From the NCBI GenBank assembly GCA_963677695.2, contig CAXXUJ010000001.1, positions 1,178,001-1,242,000 on the forward strand: a DNA stretch of 64,000 nucleotides, in the 5' to 3' direction. The DNA is from SABI01 sp963677695. Lineage in GTDB: Bacteria; Spirochaetota; Spirochaetia; Sphaerochaetales; Sphaerochaetaceae. Positions 51,310-60,807 of this stretch are shown piece after piece. Numbering within the stretch: the first letter of the stretch is position 1; every line of letters begins with the position of its first letter. A program made the position numbers and the translations under genes. Under the pieces are notes generated by a model. That model saw nothing but the letters and a program-made list of their open reading frames with translations. It searched no databases and was not told where the DNA came from.

Positions 51310-52272
51310 ATGAGTGGTATAACTATGACTAAAGCAACCATGCCCACCCGAAAGGCGAGTGCCGAAAGGATGGTTGAACTCGGTTCAGAGCGTGATGACT
51401 TTGTGGTGTTCGAAGCAGATATCGGCGCTTCAACAAATTCGGTCCTTTTCAATAACGCTTTTCCTGAACGATATTTTCAGATGGGTATTGCGGAACTCAA
51501 TATGATGAGCGCAGCGGCCGGGATGGCTGCTGACGGCAGACCGGTAGTGGTCGCCGGGTACGGCGTATTCCTTACCATGAGAGCTCTTGAAGCTGTCAGG
51601 ACGATGATCTGTTATCCGAATCTCAATGTGAAACTCTTCTCCTCGCATGCGGGAATCACAGCAGCTATCGACGGAGTGAGCCACCAGGCTACCGAGGACA
51701 TTGCATTCCTCGGGACGCTTCCCAACATGAAGATCATGGTTCCTGCCGATACAAATGCGGCAAGAAAGTGTCTTGAAGAGGTGATTACAGTTTCAGGACC
51801 TGCATATCTTCGTCTGATGAGAGATTCCTACTACGATATCTACCCTGATTCGACATCGTTCCCCCTTGGAGGATCTCACCGTCTTATCGAAGGATCAGAT
51901 ATCACAATCGTTTCCTATGGAGATATCCTCTTCCAGGCTCTTAACGCGGCTGAAGAACTTCAGAAAGCTGGTTACAGTGTGGAAGTCATTGATACCTACT
52001 CTATTAAGCCGTTTGACTGGGAAGCTGTGAAAGCTTCTGTTACAAAGACAGGCGCACTGCTTGTTGCCGAGAATCATCAGAAGAAAAACGGCCTCGGGTA
52101 TCAGATAGCTTACAACCTGATAAAAGATAAAATGGCAGTTCCTTTTGAGATTCTGGGGCTGCAGGATACCTTCGCTGAGACAGGAGCCTATACCAAGCTT
52201 ATTGAAAAATACGGGTTAAGCTCCCGTGTCATCCAGGAGACGGCGAAAGTCCTCGTAGGAGAGAAGAAATGA
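51310..52272 (+). CDS. Transketolase, C-terminal subunit
   Basis: A 320-residue Pyr/C-terminal half of transketolase: RYFQMGIAELNMMSAAAGMAADG with the glutamate that activates ThDP, SSHAGITAAIDGVSHQA, and the C-terminal domain EVIDTYSIKPFDW. It pairs with the preceding subunit to move two-carbon units between sugars. It overlaps the alcohol dehydrogenase gene by 4 nt (ATGA), so it is part of the operon. Confidence 0.93.
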   Translation: MSGITMTKATMPTRKASAERMVELGSERDDFVVFEADIGASTNSVLFNNAFPERYFQMGIAELNMMSAAAGMAADGRPVVVAGYGVFLTMRALEAVRTMICYPNLNVKLFSSHAGITAAIDGVSHQATEDIAFLGTLPNMKIMVPADTNAARKCLEEVITVSGPAYLRLMRDSYYDIYPDSTSFPLGGSHRLIEGSDITIVSYGDILFQALNAAEELQKAGYSVEVIDTYSIKPFDWEAVKASVTKTGALLVAENHQKKNGLGYQIAYNLIKDKMAVPFEILGLQDTFAETGAYTKLIEKYGLSSRVIQETAKVLVGEKK

Positions 52273-53297
52273 AGGCACTGAAATTCACTGAAGTGAATAA
52301 ATATGAATATATTGAGACTGAAAAACCTCAGATCACGGCTGATCAGCTTCTCATCAATGTGAAGGCGGCAGGTATCTGCCACAGTGATATCATCGGATAT
52401 CTTGGACAGCATCCCTACCGTATTCCTCCTGTGATCACCGGACATGAATTCAGCGGTATCATCACCGAGATCGGAAGCAATGTCACAGACTTCAAAGTGG
52501 GTGACAGAGTATTCGTCGAACCCCATATCGGGTGTGGTGAATGTGAATACTGTAAAGAAGGGAATTACAATATCTGCCTGACCAAGGAACTGATCGGTGT
52601 AGGTGAGTGGAGCGGCTGTTTTGCTGAGTATGTGATGGCCTATCCTTCGATGTGTCACCGTGTTCCCGATCATATGAGCTATGAGGATGCCGCGCTTGCA
52701 GAGCCCTATTGTGTAGGAAACCATGCAGTTGAAATGGCTGATATTCCGAAAAGCGGCACAGCGGTCGTTCTTGGTTGCGGTACGATCGGCATGATGACGA
52801 TCGCTGCACTCAAAACACACGGAGTTGCCCAGATTATCGGGTCAGATATCTCCAAGGTGAAAAGGGAGAGAGCTCTGGAAGTAGGGGCGACAGATGTTTG
52901 CAATCCGATGGAAGATGATGTGGTGCAGAAAGTTCTTGACCTTACCGAAGGACTCGGAGCCCATACGGTTTTCATTGCCGCCGGGTTCCCCGGAGCTGTG
53001 GATCAGGCGATGAGCATGTCAAGAAAGCGTGGAACAGTTGTTATGATAGCGATCCTTGCGAACTCTATCGATTTCGATATGGAGCCGATTCAGCAGGGTG
53101 AGCGCAAACTGGTTGGAACGTCGATGTATACAGACAAGGATTACATCTTCGTTCAGAAGAAGCTGGAAGATAAATCGCTTCAGCTGGGTTCATTGATCAC
53201 CAAGCGGATCACGTTTGAAGAAGCGGGTGAAGTGATCGATGCGATGTCAAAGGGTGAATATGGTGATGAGATAAAAATCGTCATCTCATATGAATAA
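52269..53297 (+). CDS. Zinc-dependent alcohol dehydrogenase (sugar/polyol type)
   Basis: A 342-residue medium-chain dehydrogenase. The catalytic zinc is bound by GICHSD and GHEFSG, the structural zinc by CGECEYCKEGNYNIC, and the Rossmann part has VLGCGTIGMMT. This matches the sorbitol/L-threonine-dehydrogenase branch, which oxidises polyols or sugar acids with NAD. Its position between transketolase and TRAP genes indicates that it acts on the imported substrate or an intermediate. Confidence 0.92.
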   Translation: MKALKFTEVNKYEYIETEKPQITADQLLINVKAAGICHSDIIGYLGQHPYRIPPVITGHEFSGIITEIGSNVTDFKVGDRVFVEPHIGCGECEYCKEGNYNICLTKELIGVGEWSGCFAEYVMAYPSMCHRVPDHMSYEDAALAEPYCVGNHAVEMADIPKSGTAVVLGCGTIGMMTIAALKTHGVAQIIGSDISKVKRERALEVGATDVCNPMEDDVVQKVLDLTEGLGAHTVFIAAGFPGAVDQAMSMSRKRGTVVMIAILANSIDFDMEPIQQGERKLVGTSMYTDKDYIFVQKKLEDKSLQLGSLITKRITFEEAGEVIDAMSKGEYGDEIKIVISYE

Positions 53298-53333
53298 AGA
53301 ATTAAGGTCTATGACCGAAAAAAGGAGAAAAGT

Positions 53334-54317
53334 ATGAAAAGAAGTATCAGTATTCTGATGATTCTGGCTCTCGTCGTCTCATTCGCATTCGCACAGGGAC
53401 AGGGAGAAAGTGACGTGATTAAGCTTCGTGCCGCACACTCAATGCCCACAAGCTACCACTACCATGATGGTATGGTGAAGTTCGCTGAAGAAGCAGCAAG
53501 ACTTTCCGACGGAAGAATCCAGATTGAAGTTTTCCCCGCAGCACAGCTCGGTGAAGAAGTTTCAACCATGGAACAGTGTAAGCAGGGTGCAATTGACATC
53601 GTTCTTACCGGTGTCTCTGACTCTTTCGTTCCTGAAACCGGTGTGTTCATCCTTCCGTTCCTCTTCAAAGACGGAGCAGCAGCTGACAAGGTCCTCAACG
53701 GTCCCATCGGCCAGGAAGTCTACTCAGGTTTCTCAGACCACAACATGAAGGTTCTCTCAGTCTGGGAAAACGGTTTCCGCCAGATCACAAACAACATCCG
53801 TCCTATCAACAAGGTTGAAGACCTCCAGGGTCTCAAGATCAGAACCCCTCAGAGCCCCGTATGGATGTCAACAATGAAGGCACTCGGCGGATCTCCCACT
53901 CCCATGCCGTTCGCTGAAGTTGCAACAGCAGTTGTTCAGGGTCTTGTAGACGGCCAGGAAAACGCTATCCTTCACATCAAGGCTAACAAGACGTACGAAA
54001 TCCAGAAGCACCTGGCAGTCGTCAGCTACATGTACGGTGCAGCACCTCTTCTCATCAACGAAGATGTCTTCAACGGTCTCTCAAAGGAAGATCAGGACAT
54101 CCTCCTTCAGGCAGCTGAAGTTGCTAACAAGCACATGAGAGCAGTCGCAGCAGCAGCAGAAGCAGATGCACTTGAGTTCTTCAAATCTGAAGGCCTAACA
54201 ATTACGTATCCTGACCTCTCCGGCTTCAAAGCTAGAGTACAGCCTCTCTATGAAGGCGAATGGGCAGACAAGTTCGGTGCAGATCTTCTGAAGGCAATTG
54301 CCGACGCACAGGAATAA
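53334..54317 (+). CDS. dctP: TRAP transporter solute-binding protein
   Basis: A 327-residue periplasmic binding protein of the DctP family with a signal peptide (ISILMILALVVSFAFAQG). The TRAP signature includes LRAAHSMPTSYHYHDGMVKFAEE and the ligand region GLKIRTPQSPVW, where the conserved Arg binds the substrate carboxylate. It captures an organic acid, often a C4 to C6 sugar acid, for DctQM. A hairpin follows its stop, which may keep its level above that of the permease. Confidence 0.93.
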   Translation: MKRSISILMILALVVSFAFAQGQGESDVIKLRAAHSMPTSYHYHDGMVKFAEEAARLSDGRIQIEVFPAAQLGEEVSTMEQCKQGAIDIVLTGVSDSFVPETGVFILPFLFKDGAAADKVLNGPIGQEVYSGFSDHNMKVLSVWENGFRQITNNIRPINKVEDLQGLKIRTPQSPVWMSTMKALGGSPTPMPFAEVATAVVQGLVDGQENAILHIKANKTYEIQKHLAVVSYMYGAAPLLINEDVFNGLSKEDQDILLQAAEVANKHMRAVAAAAEADALEFFKSEGLTITYPDLSGFKARVQPLYEGEWADKFGADLLKAIADAQE

Positions 54318-54347
54318 GCAAGTATAGCTCTAAATAAGGTATCCATT

Positions 54348-54373
54348 CTCTGAACTCCTTCGGGAGTTCAGAG
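54348..54373 (+). other. Strong hairpin between dctP and dctQ
   Basis: CTCTGAACTCC (54348-54358) and GGAGTTCAGAG (54363-54373) make an 11-bp stem with a TTCG tetraloop, followed by GTTTGTT. It can act as a partial terminator or 3' mRNA stabiliser, giving more DctP than DctQM. Confidence 0.7.
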
Positions 54374-54392
54374 GTTTGTTGGAAGGTGGAAC

Positions 54393-54893
54393 ATGGGAAA
54401 AAAACGAATCTCTGACAGTCTAACCAAAGCGAATGAGAATGTCCTCATTTTCGGGTTAATCGCAACGATATTAGTTCTGTTCATTCAGATCATAGCAAGA
54501 ACTTTCTTTGATACGGCATTCGCGTGGGTTGAAGAGGTTGCCAGATATCTGTTTGTGTTTTTTATTTTCGGGGGAACAGCTCAGGCATTCAAACACGGAT
54601 TATTCATCAGTGTGAATGTCATCAACGGTTTCTTACCGGAACGCGGGAAAAAGGTGCTCGATATTGTCATGTACATCCTGACTATCGTTTTCTTTGTGTA
54701 CGTGTCGTATCTCGGGTACAAGCTTTTCAGCAACTCCAAGGGACAGCTTACCCCGGCCCTTCAGGTGCCGATCAGGTGGGTCTATCTCACATTCCCTGTA
54801 TTCTTCCTTCAGTCAACGTATTATGCAGTTATGAAATTAATCGGTTCATTCAAGGGGACCGAAACAGCTTCAACAGAAATGGAGGAGAAATAA
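54393..54893 (+). CDS. dctQ: TRAP transporter small membrane subunit
   Basis: A 166-residue protein with four membrane helices (ANENVLIFGLIATILVLFIQII; TAFAWVEEVARYLFVFFIFGGTAQAF; KKVLDIVMYILTIVFFVYVSYL; VYLTFPVFFLQSTYYAVM), the normal DctQ layout, with the WVEEVARY segment conserved. It joins the large subunit. Only 1 bp separates it from dctM. Confidence 0.9.
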   Translation: MGKKRISDSLTKANENVLIFGLIATILVLFIQIIARTFFDTAFAWVEEVARYLFVFFIFGGTAQAFKHGLFISVNVINGFLPERGKKVLDIVMYILTIVFFVYVSYLGYKLFSNSKGQLTPALQVPIRWVYLTFPVFFLQSTYYAVMKLIGSFKGTETASTEMEEK

Positions 54894-54894
54894 G

Positions 54895-56172
54895 ATGGCA
54901 GTAGCAGCAATTCTTGTAATCTTTTTTGCGACAATATTCACGCAGCTTCCTGTAGCTATTGTCCTTGGTATCTCTTCACTGGGAGCGATTGTCATTTCCG
55001 GTGATTATCCGCTGATCATCATGATCTCCCGTATGTTCTCCGGTATCGATTCCTATACGCTTATCGCTATACCGATGTTCATTCTTGCAGGATCACTCCT
55101 CAATGAGAGCGGTGCAACGATGAGAATGTTCGATTTCGCTGACGCTCTGGTAGGGCGTTTCAAGGGTGGTTTGGGACATACGAATGTATTTGCAAGTATT
55201 CTCTTCGCAGGTCTTTCAGGTTCTGCGGTCGCAGACAGCGCAGGTCTGGGAAGAATCGAAATCGAGTCGATGACTAAAAAGGGGTATAAAGCTGATTTCA
55301 GCAGTGCAATTACCGCTTCTTCCGCAGTTATCGGACCGATCATCCCACCGAGTATTCCTATGATCGTCTATGGCGCAATGACAGGTGAATCGGTTATCAG
55401 GCTGTTCGCCGGCGGTATCTTCCCCGGTCTTCTAACCGGTCTTCTCCTGATGCTTACAGTGTACATTATCGCCAGCAAGACCCCGAACTTCCCGGTCTCC
55501 GATCACGGTACTCCGGCGGTTATCTGGGCATCGTTCAAGAAAGCGTTCCTCCCCCTCATGGCTCCGGTCATTATCCTCGGCGGTATCTTCTCAGGTTTCT
55601 ATACACCGACCGAAGCCTCAGTCATGACGGTATTCTACGTTCTTATTCTTGATTTCTTTGTCTACAAGACACTCACTCTCAAGGATTACAGGAGAATATT
55701 CCTGCAGACAATCCTTGATTCAGCAGCTGTCATCATCATTATCTCGACAGCAAGCATCTTCGGATGGCTCCTTGCAGTAGAAAAGATTCCCCAGCTCCTC
55801 ACTTCAGGACTGGCTGTCTTCATGAACCACCCCCTGATCATCCTTTTCCTGATCAACCTGATCCTACTGTTCCTGGGATGTTTCGTTGAAGGACTTGCTG
55901 TCATGGCTATCCTGATCCCGGTGTTCGTGCCACTGATCATCGAGGCAGGACTCTCGCCGGTTCACTTCGGTGTTCTCATGGTCTTCAACCTCATGGTAGG
56001 AACGGTCACTCCGCCTTTGGGAATGAGTCTGTTCGTCATCAGTAATATAACGAAGATATCGGTAGGAAAACTGACGAAGGCGATGATTCCCTTCTATATC
56101 CCGCTGGTACTGACTCTGGCTCTCATCACATTCTTCCCTCAGATCGTCATGTTTATTCCGAACCTGCTCTGA
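54895..56172 (+). CDS. dctM: TRAP transporter large membrane subunit
   Basis: A 425-residue, 12-helix DctM permease: sodium- and solute-binding signatures GLSGSAVADSAGLGRIEI, SSAVIGPIIPPSIPMIVYG and PVFVPLIIEAGLSPVHFGVLMVFNLMVGTVTPPLG. With DctQ it moves the substrate delivered by DctP using the sodium gradient. A hairpin ends the gene region before the DUF1537 kinase. Confidence 0.93.
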   Translation: MAVAAILVIFFATIFTQLPVAIVLGISSLGAIVISGDYPLIIMISRMFSGIDSYTLIAIPMFILAGSLLNESGATMRMFDFADALVGRFKGGLGHTNVFASILFAGLSGSAVADSAGLGRIEIESMTKKGYKADFSSAITASSAVIGPIIPPSIPMIVYGAMTGESVIRLFAGGIFPGLLTGLLLMLTVYIIASKTPNFPVSDHGTPAVIWASFKKAFLPLMAPVIILGGIFSGFYTPTEASVMTVFYVLILDFFVYKTLTLKDYRRIFLQTILDSAAVIIIISTASIFGWLLAVEKIPQLLTSGLAVFMNHPLIILFLINLILLFLGCFVEGLAVMAILIPVFVPLIIEAGLSPVHFGVLMVFNLMVGTVTPPLGMSLFVISNITKISVGKLTKAMIPFYIPLVLTLALITFFPQIVMFIPNLL

Positions 56173-56192
56173 TTGGAGTGTTTCTGATTTGA

Positions 56193-56230
56193 ATGATATG
56201 GTGCATACTGATTCAGTATGCATCATTATT
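56193..56230 (+). terminator. Terminator-like hairpin between dctM and the kinase
   Basis: TGCATACTG (56202-56210) and CAGTATGCA (56214-56222) form a 9-bp stem with a 3-base loop, extended by AATGAT/ATCATT, then TTATTTTCC. The kinase gene begins 40 bp later with its own ribosome site, so it may depend on read-through. Confidence 0.7.
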
Positions 56231-56270
56231 TTCCCATATTATGTTTTTTTACTGACCGGAGGTATCTATC

Positions 56271-57704
56271 ATGAATAACATCCCAATTCAACCAGTATCT
56301 GTGCTCGCTGCTTTTCCCTGTGCTGAAGAGGGTGATGCTGACCGTCTTCTTATCCCCCTTCTTGCTGAGTCGGGGAGAAAGATCGTGGTCCTTGATGACG
56401 ATCCCACCGGAGTGCAGACGGTACATGGAGTGTATGTCTATACTGACTGGTCACAAGAGACACTGGACAGAGCTTTTACCGATCCCTCTACGATATTCTT
56501 CATCCTCACCAATTCCCGTAGCTTTTCTGTTGAGACAACGGTTCAGGTGCATACTGAGATCGCTGAGAGGGTAGCTCAGGCAGCTGAAAAGAGCGGGAAT
56601 GATTACATGATCATAAGCCGGAGCGACTCTACTCTGAGAGGACATTATCCTACGGAGACAGAGGCGATCAGAAAGGCTCTTGAGAGTACAGGGGAAGAGG
56701 TATTTGATGGTGAGATTCTTATGCCTTTCTTCAAGGAAGGGGGACGCTTCACTTTCAGTGACACCCACTTTGTGAGGGTGGGTGAGGAACTCATTCCTGC
56801 CGCTCAGACGGAATTTGCAAAGGACAAGACCTTCGGTTTCAACTCCTCTCATCTGGGAAAGTACTGTGAGGAGAAAACAGGAGGTGCCTTCACATCTGAA
56901 GAGATGGTCTATATCTCAATAGAGGAACTGCGCTCATTCGATATCGACGGTATCATGAAGAAGCTGGAAGGCGTTTCCGGTTTCAACAAGGTGATCGTCA
57001 ATGCCATTGACTATGTGGACGTTAAGATATTCTGTATTGCCTTGCTGAAGGCAATGCAGAACGGGAAGGAATTCCTGTTCCGCAGTGCAGCGGCGCTTCC
57101 GAAGGTGCTGGGGAATGTGAGTGACCGATCGTACCTGGTAAGAAGTGATGTTGTGAGAAATGACACCTCCGCAGGAGGTATCGTTCTCATAGGCTCTCAT
57201 GTCAAAAAGACGACACAGCAGTTTGACGCTCTTAAGGAAAGTGACCATCTCTTCCGATTCATTGAGTTCAATCAGCACCTTGTGTTGAGCGATGCAGGTC
57301 TTGAACCGGAAGTGAACAGGGTCATTGCTGAAGCTGAAGAAGCGATACGCGATGGGATTACCGTCATCGTCTATACAAAGAGAGAGCGTTTCGACCTTGA
57401 TACGGATGACAAGGAAAAACAGCTTGAGATTTCGGTACAGATTTCCGATGCAGTGACGAGTATTATCGGGAACCTGACGGTACAGCCATCCTTCATTATT
57501 GCGAAGGGAGGAATCACCTCATCCGATGTGGGTGTGAAAGCCCTGAGGGTGAAAAAAGCTCTGGTCATGGGGCAGGTGGCACCGGGAGTGCCGGTCTGGG
57601 AAACAGATGCCGAGTCCAAATTCCCCCGCATGCCCTACGTGATCTTCCCCGGAAATGTCGGGGACGAGAATACTCTCCTGCGCGTTGTCGAAAACCTGAT
57701 GTAA
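56271..57704 (+). CDS. Four-carbon acid sugar kinase family (DUF1537) protein
   Basis: A 477-residue kinase of the DUF1537/OtnK-DtnK-LtnK family. The N-terminus has KIVVLDDDPTGVQTVHGVYV with the phosphate-acceptor aspartates; the middle has ISRSDSTLRGHYPTE and GEILMPFF; the C-terminal nucleotide-binding part has FIIAKGGITSSDVG and the MPYVIFPGNVGDENTL end. Members phosphorylate threonate, erythronate or their 3-oxo forms before decarboxylation or aldol cleavage. Its gene lies after the TRAP operon, so the substrate is probably a sugar acid imported by DctPQM. Confidence 0.9.
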   Translation: MNNIPIQPVSVLAAFPCAEEGDADRLLIPLLAESGRKIVVLDDDPTGVQTVHGVYVYTDWSQETLDRAFTDPSTIFFILTNSRSFSVETTVQVHTEIAERVAQAAEKSGNDYMIISRSDSTLRGHYPTETEAIRKALESTGEEVFDGEILMPFFKEGGRFTFSDTHFVRVGEELIPAAQTEFAKDKTFGFNSSHLGKYCEEKTGGAFTSEEMVYISIEELRSFDIDGIMKKLEGVSGFNKVIVNAIDYVDVKIFCIALLKAMQNGKEFLFRSAAALPKVLGNVSDRSYLVRSDVVRNDTSAGGIVLIGSHVKKTTQQFDALKESDHLFRFIEFNQHLVLSDAGLEPEVNRVIAEAEEAIRDGITVIVYTKRERFDLDTDDKEKQLEISVQISDAVTSIIGNLTVQPSFIIAKGGITSSDVGVKALRVKKALVMGQVAPGVPVWETDAESKFPRMPYVIFPGNVGDENTLLRVVENLM

Positions 57705-57737
57705 ACAACTCCTTTTCAATGATATCCTCCCTGCATG

Positions 57738-57766
57738 AAAAACCCCGACAGCCGAAGCCGCCGGGG
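57738..57766 (-). terminator. Terminator of the tripartite transporter operon
   Basis: On the minus strand the 10-bp stem CCCCGGCGGC (57766-57757) with GCTGTCGGGG (57752-57743), two G-U pairs and a TTCG loop, is followed by TTTTT (57742-57738). It ends the tct/dehydrogenase transcript. Confidence 0.85.
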
Positions 57767-57798
57767 AAACCTTCACAAGGGTTTGGATTTGCTCGTTT

Positions 57799-58758
57799 TT
57801 ATTTCTCTGGTGTTACCACCGGATATCTTGGTGTTCTTCCCTGAAGGACATCATCAAGTCCTTTTGCACAATCAAGCCCCATTCTCACGAACGACTCTAC
57901 CGTTATTCCCGCGTGGTGGGGAGTAAAGAAGATATTGTCGAGTGCAAGGAGAGGATTGTCTTCCTCAGGGGGCTCATTGTAGAACACATCAGTTGCCGCT
58001 CCGGCAATGGAGCGGGAAGAGAGAGCTTCGGCAAGGTCCTTTTCTTTTACCAGCTGGCCTCTGCTTGCATTGATGAAGTATGCACTGCTTTTCATCATGG
58101 CAAACTCGGCAGAGCCGATACTCTCTTTTGTATCAGGGGTCACGGGAATGTGAACGCTGATGAGATCGCTTTCTTTGAAAAACTCATCCCTGTCGTTCAC
58201 GAGAGTTATACCCTCGGGAACAGTTGCAGGGTTGCAGAAGGGGTCGAAGGCCGTGACTTCCATATCGAAAGCAAGAGCCTTTCTCGCTACATCTCGTGCG
58301 ATCTTGCCGAACCCGAGAAGACCGAGTCTTTTTCCCGCAAGATCGAAACCCAGATGGGTATTCTTCTCTTCCATGAACCTCTGAGTTCTTACGGCAGTGT
58401 TTCCTGTATTAAAATTCTTCACACAGGCTATCATAAGACCCATCGTGTGTTCTGCAACCGCCTGAATGTTCGCTTCAGGGGTGTTGAGAACGTAGATACC
58501 GAGAACTTTTGCCGCTGGAAGATCAACATTGTCGAGGCCGACACCGAAACGGGAGATTACTTTCAGCTCTTTGGCTGCTTCGAGGAAATCACGTGTCACC
58601 GGCACGGTTCTGAGAACCATGCCCTGACACTCTGCAATTTCAGCTTTGAGAGTCTCTGGATCGAGAGCAGTCGCTTTTTTCAGCTCGTACCCTCTTTCGG
58701 TAAGGTAGTTGATGCCGGCTTCGTCGATATCCTGTGGTATATAGATCTTATAACTCAT
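57799..58758 (-). CDS. D-2-hydroxyacid dehydrogenase (SerA/GhrB-like)
   Basis: A 319-residue D-isomer-specific dehydrogenase that interconverts a 2-hydroxyacid and 2-oxoacid with NAD(P). The cofactor loop is GLLGFGKIARDVA and the active site shows NASRGQLVKE (Arg), the late Glu segment and FFTPHHAGIT (His). It could act on 3-phosphoglycerate, glycerate, lactate-like acids or sugar acids; the transporter next to it suggests an imported acid. It is the last gene of the tct operon. Confidence 0.9.
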   Translation of the reverse strand: MSYKIYIPQDIDEAGINYLTERGYELKKATALDPETLKAEIAECQGMVLRTVPVTRDFLEAAKELKVISRFGVGLDNVDLPAAKVLGIYVLNTPEANIQAVAEHTMGLMIACVKNFNTGNTAVRTQRFMEEKNTHLGFDLAGKRLGLLGFGKIARDVARKALAFDMEVTAFDPFCNPATVPEGITLVNDRDEFFKESDLISVHIPVTPDTKESIGSAEFAMMKSSAYFINASRGQLVKEKDLAEALSSRSIAGAATDVFYNEPPEEDNPLLALDNIFFTPHHAGITVESFVRMGLDCAKGLDDVLQGRTPRYPVVTPEK

Positions 58759-58762
58759 CTCT

Positions 58763-60274
58763 CTATTCCTTTATCTGCTTATTGAACTTGTTCAGGAAGA
58801 ACACGAACACGACTGCGAGGAGAAGGAAGACAAGGGAGTCGATCTCTGTGACGAAGATAAGCGGGTTGTTGCTGCTGATCGCAAGTACGCGTCTGAAGTA
58901 TTCTTCAAACAGAGGTCCGAGAAGGACTGCCAGAATGAAGGGGACTGCAGGATACTTCTGTGTTCTCAGGAAGTAGACGAGTACACCGATTCCGAGGGCA
59001 ACGAACATCTGGAATACAGAGTAGGTAGAAGCATAGGCTCCTGTAATCGAGATTGCAGCGATTGATGAGTAGAGTACCAGACGGTTGATCTTGACGATCT
59101 TGATGTAGTAGGGACCCATCACGATAAGTGACAGGGGGATAAGAATGATAGCTGCAATGAAGAGCGCTGTGTACATCGGGGCGACCAGGTGGATCTGCTT
59201 GGAAAGGATTTCCGGACCCGGAATGACTCCGTAGACCATGAGGACTCCGAGGATGATTGCTGTCAGGCCGTCACCGGGAATACCGAAGGTAAGCATGGGC
59301 ACAAGTGCACCACCACAGACTGCGTTATTTGCCGCTTCTGCACATGCGATTCCTTCGTAGAAGCCAGTACCGTACTTCTCCGGGTGCTTGGAGGAGCGTT
59401 TGCCTTCTGCATAGGAGACGAAAGCTCCCATCGAACCGCCGGCACCGGGAAGAACGCCGATAAAGTAACCGATGAATGCACTCTTGAGGTAGCGCCAGAA
59501 ACCGACTGCCTTGACTTCATGCCAGGGGGGAATGAAATCTCTTCTCTTGATCTTCAGCTTGGAAGACTCAGCTGCAAGTTTCTTGAAGTTTTCGTTACTG
59601 ATCGTTGATTGGGTAAGAAGCTCCGCGACAGCAAAGGATCCGATGATGACAGGAACAAAGTCGAAACCGTCAAGAAGAACTGCTGTACCGAATGCGAAAC
59701 GTGCTGAGGGCTGCATGACTCCCATACCGAAGGTGGAGAGTGCAAGACCGAGAACGATCATGAATGCAGATTTATGCCACTTCTTTCCATCCAAAGCTGC
59801 AATGACGATGAATGCAAAGAGGATCAGGGAAGCCTTACCGGGAGTCTTGATCATGAGCGCAAGCTTCATGGCAAGGGGAGAGACTGCGATAAGCAGAATG
59901 ACTCCGATAGTACCGCCGATAGCCGATGCGAGTGAGGCATGACCAAGAGCGTTCGCTCCTTTTCCCTGCTTCATCAGTTCATGACCGTCAAGGCCGGTCA
60001 TTGCGGAAGAGGGGGCACCGGGAATATTGATTGTGATAGCTGTGATGCTTCCTGCATACATCCCTGCCATGTAAATACCCATACACATGAACAGTGCTGC
60101 GTTCATGGACATGCTGTAGGTCATGGGAAGGAGCAGTACGACAGCGAGCGTTGCTGTGAGTCCGGGGATCGATCCGAAGATAACCCCTACACCGAAGCCG
60201 AGGACAAGAGTAACAACCAGCATGGGATCGGCCAGCAGTGAGAAAGTCTTGAGAATTTCAAGAATAGTATTCAT
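58763..60274 (-). CDS. tctA: Tripartite tricarboxylate transporter, large permease
   Basis: A 503-residue TctA-family permease with about 12 membrane helices. Typical parts are FGSIPGLTATLAVVLLLPMTY near the N-terminus, NIPGAPSSAMTGLDG and LPGAGGSMGAFVSYAEGKR. It works with TctB and the binding protein TctC to import citrate-like or other carboxylates. It is 4 bp upstream of the hydroxyacid dehydrogenase and 14 bp behind tctB. Confidence 0.94.
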   Translation of the reverse strand: MNTILEILKTFSLLADPMLVVTLVLGFGVGVIFGSIPGLTATLAVVLLLPMTYSMSMNAALFMCMGIYMAGMYAGSITAITINIPGAPSSAMTGLDGHELMKQGKGANALGHASLASAIGGTIGVILLIAVSPLAMKLALMIKTPGKASLILFAFIVIAALDGKKWHKSAFMIVLGLALSTFGMGVMQPSARFAFGTAVLLDGFDFVPVIIGSFAVAELLTQSTISNENFKKLAAESSKLKIKRRDFIPPWHEVKAVGFWRYLKSAFIGYFIGVLPGAGGSMGAFVSYAEGKRSSKHPEKYGTGFYEGIACAEAANNAVCGGALVPMLTFGIPGDGLTAIILGVLMVYGVIPGPEILSKQIHLVAPMYTALFIAAIILIPLSLIVMGPYYIKIVKINRLVLYSSIAAISITGAYASTYSVFQMFVALGIGVLVYFLRTQKYPAVPFILAVLLGPLFEEYFRRVLAISSNNPLIFVTEIDSLVFLLLAVVFVFFLNKFNKQIKE

Positions 60275-60288
60275 GGGAACCTCCTGGA

Positions 60289-60780
60289 TTAATAGCCCAC
60301 GTTGAAGAAGATCTTGTCAAACTGAACTTTGAAGATCACGTAGTAGAGAACGTAGACAACCCCGGTGATGATAGCTGAGTAGATCAGTTTTCTCACCAGA
60401 TGCTGAATCTTGTCGTCAAAGAACATCATGAAAAAGAAGACGTATCCAAGAAGTGCCGGGACAAGGCCGATAAAATGGAATGCCGTGATATAAAGGAAGG
60501 AAATTCCTGTAAGGATCAACGGTGTCTTGATGGGGATCTCTGTGATTTCCTCCCCTTTTTCCTGATTCTGTTTAACTTCTTTCAGTGCATCATAGAAGAT
60601 CTTCGATGCCAGCAGTGTGCCGAGTATCGCGAGGATGAGAGGGAAGAAAGCTTCGCCGGTGGATGTTCCGACAAAGAACGTTCCCAGATCAATCGACATA
60701 GCCAGGTAGCTCAGCATGAAAAGCAGCATGGCTGCTGGAATAACTATTTTCGAGCTTAGGTATGGATTACGAGTTGCCAT
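60289..60780 (-). CDS. tctB: Tripartite tricarboxylate transporter, small permease
   Basis: About 163 residues from ATG 60780, chosen by AAGGAGGT before it; an earlier in-frame start lacks a ribosome site. Four membrane helices (KIVIPAAMLLFMLSYLAMSID; FFPLILAILGTLLASKIFY; TPLILTGISFLYITAFHF; YSAIITGVVYVLYYVIF) match TctB. Binds TctA in the membrane. Confidence 0.9.
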   Translation of the reverse strand: MATRNPYLSSKIVIPAAMLLFMLSYLAMSIDLGTFFVGTSTGEAFFPLILAILGTLLASKIFYDALKEVKQNQEKGEEITEIPIKTPLILTGISFLYITAFHFIGLVPALLGYVFFFMMFFDDKIQHLVRKLIYSAIITGVVYVLYYVIFKVQFDKIFFNVGY

Positions 60781-60807
60781 GTGCAACCTCCTTGTGAAGA
60801 TAGGCGG

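Noticed and set aside
57743..57766. Terminator for the plus-strand DUF1537 kinase
   Set aside because: The T-run is on the minus strand only, so it serves the tct operon; the plus strand continues with GAAACC.
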